A stretch of DNA of 64,000 nt from Desulfonatronum thioautotrophicum (GTDB lineage: Bacteria > Desulfobacterota > Desulfovibrionia > Desulfovibrionales > Desulfonatronaceae), in NCBI RefSeq assembly GCF_000934745.1, contig NZ_KN882170.1:124001-188000 (forward strand), read 5' to 3'. A model generated the notes under the pieces. That model was not told the origin of the DNA. It was given only the letters and a program-made list of their open reading frames with translations, and made no database searches. The position numbers were made by a program, and so were the translations under genes. Shown in pieces: positions 54,664-63,815 of the stretch (positions are counted from its first letter, which is position 1; every line of letters starts with the position of its first letter).

Positions 54664-56970
54664 TTACAGGGAGCTGTATTTCTTGCGCAGCCGCTGTCGG
54701 ACAATTTCCGCCGCCGTATTCACGAAAAAGGTCAGCACGAAGAGCACCAGGGCCGCAAGAAAAAGAATCCGGTAGTGGGAACTGCCCACGGCGGTTTCCG
54801 GCAGTTCCACGGCAATATTGGCGGACAAAGTCCGCATGCCTTCGAAAATATTGAAATTCATCACAGGACTGTTGCCCGTGGCCATGAGCACGATCATGGT
54901 TTCGCCCACAGCCCGGCCGAAACCGATCATGATGGCCGAAAAGATCCCAGGGCTGGCAGTGAGCAGGACCACACGGGTAACGGTTTGCCAGGGGGTCGCC
55001 CCCAAGGCCAGCGACCCCTGGGTCAAATGCTTGGGCACGTTGAAAATGGCGTCCTCTGCTATGGAAAAGATCGTCGGAATAACGGCAAAACCCATGGCCA
55101 AGCCGACCACCAGGGCGTTGCGCTGGTCGTAGGTGATGCCCACGTCGGTCAGCCACTGCCGGGTACTCCCGTCAAAAAACCAGATCTCAATGTATGGGCT
55201 GAGGGTGATGCAGAACCAGCCGAAAAACAAAATAAGCGGCACGAGCATGGCCGCCTCCCAGCCATCAGGAACCAGCAGGCGAACGCGTTGGGGCAGTGTG
55301 CTCCAGATGAAGGCTGCTGCAAGCATCAGCACGGGCATGAACACAATTATGGAAAAAACCGCTGGGAGATTATTCTCCACAAAAGGGGCCAACCATAATC
55401 CAGCCAGAAATCCGAGAATAACCGTGGGCAACGCCTCCATGAGCTCGATGGACGGCTTGACCACGGACCGCATCTTGGGACTCATAAAATAGGCCGCGTA
55501 GATCGCCCCGAGCACGGCCAGGGGCATGGCGATGAGCATGGCGTAGAATGAAGCCTTCAACGTGCCCAGAGTTAGCGGCATCTGACTGAACTTCGGTTCG
55601 AATTCATCCGTTGCCCCAGAGGACTGCCAGACAAAGTCCGGCCCGGACCGCCCCTCGTACCAAACCCTCTGCCACAAAGAGCTGAAGGAGACCTCTGGGT
55701 GCGGGTTGTCAACATCCAGCAGTCGCAAATTTTGGGTTTCGTCCAACGCCAGCAGTGCCGCGTTCGTGGGCGAGAAAGCCAACACCTCAATGGAATTCTC
55801 AGCCACCGGTTGCAGCAAAAGGGTTCTTTCCGAAGTAGGAAAGTGTAAACCAACAGCGCCGGAAGCATCCGCCGCGGCAAACCCCTTGCGGGTATATTCC
55901 GTGGCCAGGGTTGTGATTGGTGCCGTGTGTGACTCAAAATCCCGGATATGGGTGATGAAGCGCCGGTTTTCATCGTCCCGGACAGGAAAATACTGACTCA
56001 GGGAACCGTCGGAACGACCGACAACCAGTGAAACCGTGCCCAACAGAAAGTCCACGGCCGTGATGGAGACGGATGCGTCCGCAACGACTTCCAGGCTGTG
56101 ATTCGGTCCATCCCCGGATCGGCGCAACATGTCATAGTAATGCAGCTTGCCACTCGTATCGGCCAGATAAAGGTCCGTCATGTTCGAAGCGATCAATACC
56201 TGCGAAACGTCACCAGGTGCCGGGCCAAGGTCATGCTTCCTGGTGGTGACCTCAGTCTCACCGGTCATAAAATTCGTCCGAGTGGCCAACTGGACCAATA
56301 GTAGCCGGCCGTCTTTGGTGACGGCGGCCACTGCTGTTCCAGCGCTTCCTCGCTGGACGGCGATAAGTTGCAACGGTTGCCCCAAAGGATCGATGGGAAC
56401 CGGATCACTGCCATAAGGGAAGATCAAATCTGGGACCACGGTCCGGATATTGTCCGTCCAGTCCAGTTCAAACTGGTGGCGGGCCAGCATGGCCGTACCG
56501 TCTGAAAGACCCAAGGCAACCAGGTTGGATCGTGGCTCACCCTCGCCGAAAGAGAGAATTTCCAGGGCCTCAGGAACGGGAATCGCCTTCATCAGGCTGG
56601 GTGCGCCGGTGACAAGGTCGAAAAAGAGCACCTCACCGTTGGCTCGATACCGCACACCGACCTCCTGGTAACGGTCCATATCCAGGAGCAAAGTTTGCGT
56701 ATCCAGCCCGCCGGGAACGACATATTCCGTACTTTTTTGGATCTTCGCCGGAGCAAAGACCGGGACCAGCTCAATGAACAAAAAGATGAAGATCAGGGCC
56801 AACGCGATGACCACGGCCAAGCCGCCGGAACTGACGAAATACTTGGCGGAGACGTCCTTGACTGCCCGGAACTTTCGCAGTGATGCGCGGGCTGTGGCAT
56901 CAGGCATGGCCCCGGATAATTTGTCCAGGGCTTGCGAGGATTCCGAGGAAGAAGATGAGCCGTTTTTCAT
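54664..56970 (-). CDS. pstC: Phosphate ABC transporter permease PstC, long form
   Basis: About 768 residues from the ATG at 56970; upstream codons to 57081 run through the pstS terminator hairpin and are unlikely. A Ser-rich cytoplasmic start and one span (about 48-70) precede a periplasmic insertion of about 360 residues that looks like a beta-propeller (repeats such as SVSITAVDFLLGTVSLVVGRSDGSL and SIEVLAFSPTNAALLALDE). The permease domain lies in the last 330 residues, with LALGATPWQTVTRVVLLTASPGI as coupling loop. The insertion may contact PstS or sense envelope state. Confidence 0.92.
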   Translation of the reverse strand: MKNGSSSSSESSQALDKLSGAMPDATARASLRKFRAVKDVSAKYFVSSGGLAVVIALALIFIFLFIELVPVFAPAKIQKSTEYVVPGGLDTQTLLLDMDRYQEVGVRYRANGEVLFFDLVTGAPSLMKAIPVPEALEILSFGEGEPRSNLVALGLSDGTAMLARHQFELDWTDNIRTVVPDLIFPYGSDPVPIDPLGQPLQLIAVQRGSAGTAVAAVTKDGRLLLVQLATRTNFMTGETEVTTRKHDLGPAPGDVSQVLIASNMTDLYLADTSGKLHYYDMLRRSGDGPNHSLEVVADASVSITAVDFLLGTVSLVVGRSDGSLSQYFPVRDDENRRFITHIRDFESHTAPITTLATEYTRKGFAAADASGAVGLHFPTSERTLLLQPVAENSIEVLAFSPTNAALLALDETQNLRLLDVDNPHPEVSFSSLWQRVWYEGRSGPDFVWQSSGATDEFEPKFSQMPLTLGTLKASFYAMLIAMPLAVLGAIYAAYFMSPKMRSVVKPSIELMEALPTVILGFLAGLWLAPFVENNLPAVFSIIVFMPVLMLAAAFIWSTLPQRVRLLVPDGWEAAMLVPLILFFGWFCITLSPYIEIWFFDGSTRQWLTDVGITYDQRNALVVGLAMGFAVIPTIFSIAEDAIFNVPKHLTQGSLALGATPWQTVTRVVLLTASPGIFSAIMIGFGRAVGETMIVLMATGNSPVMNFNIFEGMRTLSANIAVELPETAVGSSHYRILFLAALVLFVLTFFVNTAAEIVRQRLRKKYSSL

Positions 56971-57041
56971 GATACGTCGCTTCCTATTCAGGGAGGGGGA
57001 AAATTCAGAAAACGATCCTGGATTGAGTTTTAACTCTTTAC

Positions 57042-57088
57042 CGATAGAGAAAGAGAAAAAAACCGCCCCATGCCGAGGCATGGGGCGG
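57042..57088 (-). terminator. Terminator or attenuator between pstS and pstC
   Basis: Arms 57063-57074 and 57077-57088 form a 10-12 bp GC-rich stem, followed on the minus strand by seven T residues. This has the full form of an intrinsic terminator but sits inside the pst operon, so most transcripts would end after pstS. Confidence 0.8.
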
Positions 57089-57113
57089 CGTCAAGCTGTT
57101 TGCTCCAGAAGAC

Positions 57114-58076
57114 CTACATGCCGAGCTGGGCGCGAACACGGGCAGCGACGGTTTCGGGCAACGGGATAAATCCGTCACGCACAACCACTTCCTGACCTTG
57201 TTTGGAGAGCACCAGGCGCAGGAATTCCCGCTCAACCGGAGCCAACGGCTCGTTGGGGTGCTTGTTCACATAAAGGAAAAGACCGCGAGCCAGCGGATAA
57301 TCGCCGGAAGCCGCGTTTTCCGCATTGGGCTCGAAGCAGGTACCGTCGATGTTCAGAGACGCGGCCTTCACCCCAGAGGTGATGTAGCCGATACCGGAGT
57401 AGCCAATGCCGTTGAGGGATTCGGTCACGCCCTGGACCACGGAAGCGGAACCGGGCTGCTCGTTGATGGTCGGCTTGAAGTCACCGCCACAAAGAGCCAC
57501 TTCCTTGAAAAAGCCGTACGTGCCGGACACAGCGTTCCGACTGTACAGGGTGAAGTCTCTGTTCTCCCAGGCACCGGACATACCCAGCTGGCCCCAGCGG
57601 GTGATGTCTTCGCCATGCCCGCAACGGCGGGTGGCGGAGAAGATGGCATCAACTTCAGGAACCGAAAGACAATCCAGCGGGTTGTCCTTGTTCAGGTACA
57701 CGGCGATGGTATCCACAGCCGTGGTCACCTTTGTCGGTGCATATCCGAAACGCTGTTCGAATTGCTCGATCTCCGAAGCCCGCATATCCCGGCTCATGGG
57801 ACCGAAATTGGCCGTGGCCTCGATCAGGGCTGGTGGCGCTGTACCAGAGCCCGCACCCTGGATCTGGATGTTCACGTTGGGGTAGTAGCTCTGAAAAGCC
57901 TCAGCCCAAAGAGTCATCAGGTTGTTCAGGGTGTCCGAACCCATGCTGGACAGGTTGCCGGAGATGCCGCTGACTGGAGTGTACTCCGGCAGGGCCGGGT
58001 CAACTTCGACCTGTGCCTTTGCATTCACCGCGACGAGGGTTCCCAAAAGCATGACGGTGGTCATGAACTTACGCAT
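57114..58076 (-). CDS. pstS: Phosphate-binding periplasmic protein
   Basis: A 320-residue binding protein: signal peptide ([21 protein letters not shown]), then [41 protein letters not shown] and the phosphate-binding [11 protein letters not shown]. It captures phosphate for PstCAB and reports supply to PhoR. AGGAGGA lies 6 bases before the ATG, a strong site that fits abundant expression. It is the first gene of the pst operon and is preceded by a triple Pho box. Confidence 0.94.
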   Translation of the reverse strand: MRKFMTTVMLLGTLVAVNAKAQVEVDPALPEYTPVSGISGNLSSMGSDTLNNLMTLWAEAFQSYYPNVNIQIQGAGSGTAPPALIEATANFGPMSRDMRASEIEQFEQRFGYAPTKVTTAVDTIAVYLNKDNPLDCLSVPEVDAIFSATRRCGHGEDITRWGQLGMSGAWENRDFTLYSRNAVSGTYGFFKEVALCGGDFKPTINEQPGSASVVQGVTESLNGIGYSGIGYITSGVKAASLNIDGTCFEPNAENAASGDYPLARGLFLYVNKHPNEPLAPVEREFLRLVLSKQGQEVVVRDGFIPLPETVAARVRAQLGM

Positions 58077-58176
58077 ACCAATTCCTCCTGTTCAATTAAA
58101 AGTAACGCCCTCCGGCTCGTCCACATGGCGAGCCGTCCAAGGCCATCTTCCATGCCTCTGAACATAGGGAGAAATT

Positions 58177-58205
58177 GTTACAGCAATATGACAAAGGGAT
58201 GACTT
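58177..58205 (-). promoter_or_regulatory. Pho-box array for pstS
   Basis: Read toward pstS: AAGTCAT (58199-58205), TTGTCAT (58188-58194) and CTGTAAC (58177-58183), exact 11-base period, 101-129 bases before the ATG. Confidence 0.8.
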
Positions 58206-58339
58206 TTTTGTAGCGTTCTTCGCAGCTTGCCGGGGAGGGAGAATATCTTGTAAAAAATCCACTCTCCCTCCTCGGCATTATCCAATGAGTAGCCGGAAAT
58301 AACCTGGGACAGCCGCATTCAACACGAACGATCACCTCT

Positions 58340-60142
58340 TTACCCCGTTGCCTCAGATTTCTGCCGCGCGGCTTTCAATGTAAAAGAGAACGTCGCACCC
58401 TCGCCAGGCGTACTGTTGACCCAGATTCTGCCACCGTGATGCCGGATGATGTGTTTGCAAATCGCCAGACCGAGTCCTGTTCCACCATTGCCTTCTCCTC
58501 GGGAGGAATCCTGGCGATAGAAACGCTCGAAAAGTCGCTCCTGATGTTCACGGGGGATGCCGGCGCCCTGGTCCTGAACACTGAAAACAACCTCGTCGCC
58601 CTCAAGGAAACACGAGATCGTGATCACTCCACTACGGGGACTATGCCGGATCGCATTTTCCAGAATGTTTTGAAAGACCTGGCCTAAACGGGGTCCATCG
58701 CCCAAAACCTGAACATCGGCGCAGGATTCCAAGTGGTTGACATAGCGGATTGCCTTCTCTTGCGCCAAAGGGCTGCATATTTCCAGGGCCATCTCCAGGG
58801 ACTGGGCGGCGTCCATGACCTCCAATTCTGCAGATGGAGCCTCGGCTTCAAGCTTGGCCAACTTGAGCAGATCCGTGACCATCGCCGCCATATGCTCCGC
58901 ATTGCGGTGAATGATCCCCAGAAATTTGCGTGCTGTTTCCGGATTCGGCGGGGGATCGCCCAGGAGGGTCTCGGTATAGCCCTTGATGGACGTCAATGGG
59001 GTGCGCATTTCATGGGATACGTTGGCCACAAAATCACGGCGGATCTTTTCCATGCGCCGGGGCAGGCTGACATCCTGAATGACGATCACGGCTTGCAGCC
59101 CTCCGGAAGGATCCTCGTAGGTGTTGATCCTGGCCTCCAGTTCCGCTCCGCCTGAACGTCGCAAGAGCAGCTCTTCCGAATGCTCCGGCTGCTCGCGCAA
59201 GATGCGCTGCATGGCCGTTCCCAGTTCCGGTTCCAGGGTGGCCTCCAGCAATGTTTTGCCCTCGATGCTCTGAATTTTCGGGAAAAAGCGTCGAAACGCC
59301 GGATTGACCGATATAATTCGACCATCCCGGCCCACAGCCATCACGGCTTCACTCATACCATTGAACAAGGCTTGCAAACGGTTTTTCTGCTCCTGGACAT
59401 CCTTGATATGGCTGGATATGGCCTGGGCCATGGTATTCACGGCTTCAACCAGGGGGTAAAATTCACTTGCCCGGGAAACATGTAACCTCCGGTCATAGGC
59501 ACCCGCGCCCACAGCGGAGACCAATTGCACCAGGTTCTTGATGGATGCCAGCAGATTTTTGGAAAACCAGAAGCTCAGCAGCAGGGAGATCAGCAAACAA
59601 ACGGCGAGAATAGAGAAAAAGCGTTTTTTCAGGGTTTCCAACTGCTCGTACAGATTGGACATGGGCAGGGCCAGACGCAGAACGCTGTCGCCTTCCGCGA
59701 CACCCTGCGCGGGGCAGCTTTGCGCGACATAGATCAAATCGCGGCCAATCGTCGCACTGTGGCGAATATCCATACCCACCTGCCCTCTTGCGGCCTGAAC
59801 AATTTCAGGGCGCAATGCATGATCCTCCACCTGGGGCAGGCGGATATCGCTGACATGGCTGTCCGCCGCGACCCGGCCGTTGATGGTGTAGGTCATTCGG
59901 ACATCCAGGCGTTCTCCCAGCTCGGTCAGCCATCTTTGAATGCCTGCCTCCCCGTCGGGAAAACTCTGGGTGGAAAAAAGCCAGCAGGACGTTTCCAGCT
60001 GGCGCATGGCCCGCTCCTGACCATGATTCACCAGATCCGTGCGCACGGTTTGGGCCAAAAAAAAGTACAAGGGAATGAAGACCGCCAAAAGCAGGCCCCA
60101 GAACCAGAGCATGATCCGCAGGCGAAGGGAGGTTTGTGGCAT
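58340..60142 (-). CDS. phoR: Phosphate regulon sensor histidine kinase
   Basis: A 600-residue kinase: span 1 (about 9-30), a periplasmic sensor of about 130 residues, span 2 (about 174-194), HAMP, a PAS domain (about 255-360, with LFNGMSEAVMAVGRDGRIISVNPAFRRFF), then the HisKA domain with FVANVSHEMRTPL (His377) and a HATPase_c domain with NILENAIRHSP, DQGAGIP and GGTGLGLAICKHI. The long periplasmic part is typical of PhoR outside enteric bacteria. It is divergent from phoB and downstream of the pst genes, which fits a PhoR/PhoB pair. Only a weak AAGA ribosome-binding site is seen. Confidence 0.9.
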   Translation of the reverse strand: MPQTSLRLRIMLWFWGLLLAVFIPLYFFLAQTVRTDLVNHGQERAMRQLETSCWLFSTQSFPDGEAGIQRWLTELGERLDVRMTYTINGRVAADSHVSDIRLPQVEDHALRPEIVQAARGQVGMDIRHSATIGRDLIYVAQSCPAQGVAEGDSVLRLALPMSNLYEQLETLKKRFFSILAVCLLISLLLSFWFSKNLLASIKNLVQLVSAVGAGAYDRRLHVSRASEFYPLVEAVNTMAQAISSHIKDVQEQKNRLQALFNGMSEAVMAVGRDGRIISVNPAFRRFFPKIQSIEGKTLLEATLEPELGTAMQRILREQPEHSEELLLRRSGGAELEARINTYEDPSGGLQAVIVIQDVSLPRRMEKIRRDFVANVSHEMRTPLTSIKGYTETLLGDPPPNPETARKFLGIIHRNAEHMAAMVTDLLKLAKLEAEAPSAELEVMDAAQSLEMALEICSPLAQEKAIRYVNHLESCADVQVLGDGPRLGQVFQNILENAIRHSPRSGVITISCFLEGDEVVFSVQDQGAGIPREHQERLFERFYRQDSSRGEGNGGTGLGLAICKHIIRHHGGRIWVNSTPGEGATFSFTLKAARQKSEATG

Positions 60143-60253
60143 GGTGTTCTTAATGCAGGGGTGAAGTTACGAAAAGCAACAGGTCAGGAGTCTTGTCGAC
60201 TCCTTGGCCGATTTCATTCCGTATCCTCCCACCTTCGTCAAGTTTAAGGAGCC

Positions 60254-60293
60254 TTTTCACCAGATTGTCACATGTTCTTCATTGATTTGTCAC
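60254..60293 (+). promoter_or_regulatory. Pho-box array for phoB
   Basis: TTTTCAC (60254-60260), TTGTCAC (60265-60271), TCTTCAT (60276-60282) and TTGTCAC (60287-60293): four units, exact 11-base period. It ends 57 bases before the phoB GTG, which suggests autoregulation. Confidence 0.75.
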
Positions 60294-60350
60294 CGGAAAT
60301 ACTGGTTGAGTTCGACCATGCACATTATGCTATCCGCAACAGGAGGCACC

Positions 60351-61034
60351 GTGGCAGGAGAAAAAATTCTGATTGTCGAGGATGAAGCGGATATTCTCCA
60401 GCTTCTGGAATACCATTTAACCGCCAATGGTTATGAGGTCTTCACCGCGACCACCGGTTTGGAAGCTCTCAAGCTGGCTCGACGGCACCAACCGGAACTG
60501 ATGCTGCTGGATCTGATGCTTCCCGGCCTGGACGGCTTTGAAGTCTGCCGGGAACTGAAACATGATCCCCATACCAGTTCCACGGCAGTGATCATGCTCA
60601 CTGCCCGCGGGGAGGAGGTGGACCGGGTGGTCGGCCTGGAGTTGGGTGCCGATGATTATGTCACCAAACCCTTCAGCCCTCGGGAAATCGTGTTGCGGGT
60701 CAAGGCGGTGCTGCGACGGGCCCAGCACGAATCCTCTCCCCCCGCGGTCTGGGAGCGCAAGGGGCTGCGCATCGAGGAAGAGAGCCACCGCGTCTTTGTG
60801 GACGGCCAGGATACCGAGTTGACGGCCACGGAGTTCAAACTGCTGACCGAACTGGTTCACGGCGAAGGCAAGGTCATGAATCGGGACCAGCTGCTGAACA
60901 CCGTCTGGGGCTACCAGTTCAGCGGCTACTCCCGGACCGTGGACACGCATATCCGCAGGCTGCGCAAGAAGCTGGGCCCTTACGCGGAATGGGTGGAAAC
61001 CATTCGTGGTGTCGGGTACCGCTTTCAAGGATAA
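60351..61034 (+). CDS. phoB: Phosphate regulon response regulator
   Basis: A 227-residue OmpR-type regulator. The start is the GTG at 60351, because AGGAGG lies 4 bases upstream and AGEKILIVEDE begins the receiver domain; the frame is open upstream without need. Receiver: acidic Glu/Asp pair EDE at 10-12, phosphorylated Asp54 in LLDLMLPG, KPFSP lysine. C-terminal winged helix: LTATEFKLLTELVHGEGKVMNRDQLL and SRTVDTHIRRLRKKLG. It binds Pho boxes under phosphate limitation. It is divergent from phoR. Confidence 0.93.
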   Translation: MAGEKILIVEDEADILQLLEYHLTANGYEVFTATTGLEALKLARRHQPELMLLDLMLPGLDGFEVCRELKHDPHTSSTAVIMLTARGEEVDRVVGLELGADDYVTKPFSPREIVLRVKAVLRRAQHESSPPAVWERKGLRIEEESHRVFVDGQDTELTATEFKLLTELVHGEGKVMNRDQLLNTVWGYQFSGYSRTVDTHIRRLRKKLGPYAEWVETIRGVGYRFQG

Positions 61035-61092
61035 TCATCGAAATATGCTGCCCGCTCTCGCAGGCTCCGAAAAAACGCTGCCTGAACCCACC

Positions 61093-62460
61093 ATGAAAAA
61101 AATCGTGATCATCGGCGGCAGCGACGCCGGCATCAGCGCGGCCTTGCGTATTCATGAGCTGGCCCCTGGCACGCAAATTCGGGTTCTGCTGGCGGACGCA
61201 TACCCCAATTTCAGCATTTGCGGCCTTCCCTTCTTCCTCAGTGGAGAAACCCCGGACTGGCGAAGCCTGGCCCACCGCACACGCCAGGACATTGACGGCC
61301 TGGGAATCGGCTTGCTCGAAAACCACCGGGTCATTGCCATCGACCCTGCGCGCAAGCATGTCGTTGCAGTCCCCAGTGCGTCGAACGCTGACCAAACTCC
61401 GGTCCAGGAAAAGTATGACGCGGTGATCATCGCCACGGGCGCGACTTCCCGTATCCCGAACATCAGCGGACTGGAACTTCCCAACGTCTTTCTTTTGCGC
61501 TGGATGGAGGACGGCTTCCGGCTGAAAAATCACCTGGATACGGCTAAACCCAGATCGGCCGTGATCATCGGAAGCGGCTACATAGGCCTGGAAATGGCCG
61601 ACGCACTGACACGGCGCGGCATTCAGGTAACCCTGGCCGGGCACGCACCCAGAGTGCTGAAGACCGTGGATCCGGAGTTTGGCGAGGCCGTCGCCGAAAC
61701 GCTGCGCACCAACGGCGTGACCGTCGTCACGGGTGTCGGCATCCAGAAGATTTCCCAAGGGCGTGACGGCATGCGGGTCACTGGAACGCCGGAGTTCCAT
61801 GTGGAAGCCGACATGGTGCTGGTGGCGGTCGGCGCGGTCCCGGCATCCGAGCTGGCCGTATCCGCCGGTGCGCAGGTAGACCAACATGGGGCGGTATGCA
61901 TCAACCAGCGAATGGAAACAGGCGTTCCACATGTTTTTGCCGCGGGAGATTGCGTTCAGACATGGCACCGCCTGCTCCAAAAGCCAGTTTACCTGCCCCT
62001 GGGCACCACTGCGCACAAGCAAGGACGCATTGCCGGGGAAAACTCGCTGGGCGGCAGCAGGGAATTCACCGGCTCGCTGGGCACCCAGGTGGTCAAAGTC
62101 TTTGATACGGCCATCGCCCGGACAGGACTGGGAGCCCACGAGGCCGAACTGGCCGGCTATGCCCCCAGAACCACGGAAACCATCACCTGGGATCACAAAC
62201 AATACTACCCCGGCGCCCACCCGTTGCGCATCCGAATCGTCGGAGACAACAAAACCGGTCGGCTGCTGGGAGCCCAAATCATCGGCCACTACACCGGCGA
62301 GGTGGCCAAACGGATCGACATTCTTGCCACGGCCATCTACCACTCCATGCAGGTCGATCAACTCAACGACCTGGACCTGAGCTACACCCCGCCCCTGAGC
62401 AGCCCCTGGGACCCGGTCCAAATCGCGGCGCAGGCCTGGACCAGCTATTGGCACACATAG
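61093..62460 (+). CDS. FAD-dependent pyridine nucleotide-disulfide oxidoreductase
   Basis: A 455-residue flavoprotein. FAD-binding IIGGSDAGISAALRI at the N-terminus, candidate redox Cys in SICGLPFFLS (Cys43), NAD(P)H-binding IIGSGYIGLEMADALTRRG, FAAGDCVQTWHRL, and a C-terminal dimerisation domain. It resembles NADH oxidases and CoA-disulfide reductases, which have a single redox Cys. The start at 61093 matches that of the broken paralogue at 22910; an ATG at 61045 is possible. It lies 58 bases behind phoB and might be co-transcribed with it. Confidence 0.88.
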   Translation: MKKIVIIGGSDAGISAALRIHELAPGTQIRVLLADAYPNFSICGLPFFLSGETPDWRSLAHRTRQDIDGLGIGLLENHRVIAIDPARKHVVAVPSASNADQTPVQEKYDAVIIATGATSRIPNISGLELPNVFLLRWMEDGFRLKNHLDTAKPRSAVIIGSGYIGLEMADALTRRGIQVTLAGHAPRVLKTVDPEFGEAVAETLRTNGVTVVTGVGIQKISQGRDGMRVTGTPEFHVEADMVLVAVGAVPASELAVSAGAQVDQHGAVCINQRMETGVPHVFAAGDCVQTWHRLLQKPVYLPLGTTAHKQGRIAGENSLGGSREFTGSLGTQVVKVFDTAIARTGLGAHEAELAGYAPRTTETITWDHKQYYPGAHPLRIRIVGDNKTGRLLGAQIIGHYTGEVAKRIDILATAIYHSMQVDQLNDLDLSYTPPLSSPWDPVQIAAQAWTSYWHT

Positions 62461-62600
62461 TGCATACTACGCAACTGCGACGTGTAAATTTCCAGAAATA
62501 GAAGACACCCCCGGTTTGGTGTAGCGTGAACGGGAGGATGGTGTGCTTTTCGCAGTTTTTTTATCCACCTTTTTCAGATTTTTTTCATCAGGAGTTGCTC

Positions 62601-63356
62601 ATGTCGATTTTCAAACGAAGCACACTATTTCCGGTGTGGTTTTTGGCGATTCTCCTTTTTCTCCCTACCTCTGCGTGGACAATCCCGGTTAGCTATACAG
62701 AGGTGAAAACATATGAAAGAGACTGGAGCCCAAACCTTTCTGACATTATTGGAACGATGGGTGCCTTTTTGGGTACAGAATTCGTTCGGGTCAGCGATGA
62801 CAAAGACATTTTTTGGCGACAAATGATAGAAGAGGATGGAATTGTTGAACCGGTTGCGGCTGAAGGCCGTGTACTGGCCAGCTATGCCGGGTATACCAAT
62901 GTCTTCGGGTATCTTGAAGGCAACAATTTCATTGAATTGCTTGGCACTCCTGACTATCACCGGAATGAAAACATCTTTGAGACAGATAATCTGGGTACAT
63001 TCACGTCATTCAATATCAACCTGCCCACCGACCAATGGTTCGAGTTGGCCATCCAGGCCAAACCCAGCAATGGCTCGCTTATGACCTGGAGTTCCAATCC
63101 CGCAAGCAACAGTGACGAGCTCGACCACATGGTCACCTGGGTCAACAAAAACAACAAGTTCCACTATATTGTTGGCTTTGAAGATCTAAAAGGAACAAAC
63201 GCAGATAGAGACTTCAACGATTTTGTCGTGGAACTGCGCTACATCTACGACGGCCCGCCCCCCGTGCCCACCCCGGAACCGGGAACTCTGGCCCTGCTCG
63301 GACTTGGCCTGGGCGGCCTGGTCTGGCTGCAACGCCGCAAACGCCTCGGATCATAG
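62601..63356 (+). CDS. PEP-CTERM sorted exported protein
   Basis: A 251-residue exported protein. AGGAG lies 6 bases before the ATG at 62601; a signal peptide ends ...SAWTIP. The middle part (YAGYTNVFGYLEG, FNINLPTDQWFELAIQ, VGFEDLKGTNADRDFNDFVVELRY) resembles DUF4114-like exported proteins with a DxDxND-type calcium motif. The C-terminus has PTPEPGTLALLGLGLGGLVWLQRRKR, a classic PEP-CTERM tripartite signal read by exosortase. That implies an exosortase/exopolysaccharide system elsewhere in the genome. Confidence 0.9.
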   Translation: MSIFKRSTLFPVWFLAILLFLPTSAWTIPVSYTEVKTYERDWSPNLSDIIGTMGAFLGTEFVRVSDDKDIFWRQMIEEDGIVEPVAAEGRVLASYAGYTNVFGYLEGNNFIELLGTPDYHRNENIFETDNLGTFTSFNINLPTDQWFELAIQAKPSNGSLMTWSSNPASNSDELDHMVTWVNKNNKFHYIVGFEDLKGTNADRDFNDFVVELRYIYDGPPPVPTPEPGTLALLGLGLGGLVWLQRRKRLGS

Positions 63357-63386
63357 CAACAAAACAGCAAATACATCTGCATTACA

Positions 63387-63429
63387 CGGGCTGGAGGGAG
63401 AGCAAAAAGCTCTCCCTCCAGCCCGTTTT
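63387..63429 (+). terminator. Rho-independent terminator after the PEP-CTERM gene
   Basis: A perfect 17-bp stem (63387-63403 with 63409-63425), 5-base AAAAA loop and a TTTT tail, 30 bases behind the stop. Confidence 0.85.
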
Positions 63430-63498
63430 GCATTTCAGGCCGAGGCTTCATGAGAATTGCTGCTGGAATGGATAGGGCAAGGATAAAAGCATCCTCCA

Positions 63499-63815
63499 TT
63501 AATAAAGGGCCAATCCACCCACCGATATCAAACGTCGCGAAGAGCCTTCCGTCATGCCGCCCAGGTTCGCCTCGACCTTGAAGCGCAACGGCTCGGGCGC
63601 CGCATGTGGCCAGATATCCTCGTAATCGAAAAGCATAAGCCGCGTGATCAGGGCGAATCCTTGGCGTCTCCGGGGTCATAGGCCAATCCGTATCCCAGAC
63701 CCAGACGCGGAGCAGGGCCGCCCCCTTCGAGCGCGGAGAAATCGGCCCGGGCCACAAAAGAAGACGACGATAATACCAAGACGACGACAAGCGCCGCCCC
63801 TACCCATTGAATCAC
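63499..63815 (-). pseudogene. Frameshifted outer-membrane protein relic (acyloxyacyl hydrolase-like)
   Basis: From the GTG at 63815 a frame gives a signal peptide (VIQWVGAALVVVLVLSSSSF) and a mature start DFSALEGGGPAPRLGLGYGLAYDPGDAKDSP. At about 63651-63653 a one-base shift is needed to continue with LITRLMLFDYEDIWPHAAPEPLRFKVEANLGG and LISVGGLALY, which then ends at TAA (63499-63501). The pattern resembles PagL/acyloxyacyl hydrolase-like outer-membrane proteins, which normally continue for about 50 more residues. The gene is broken by the shift and probably also cut short. Confidence 0.5.
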
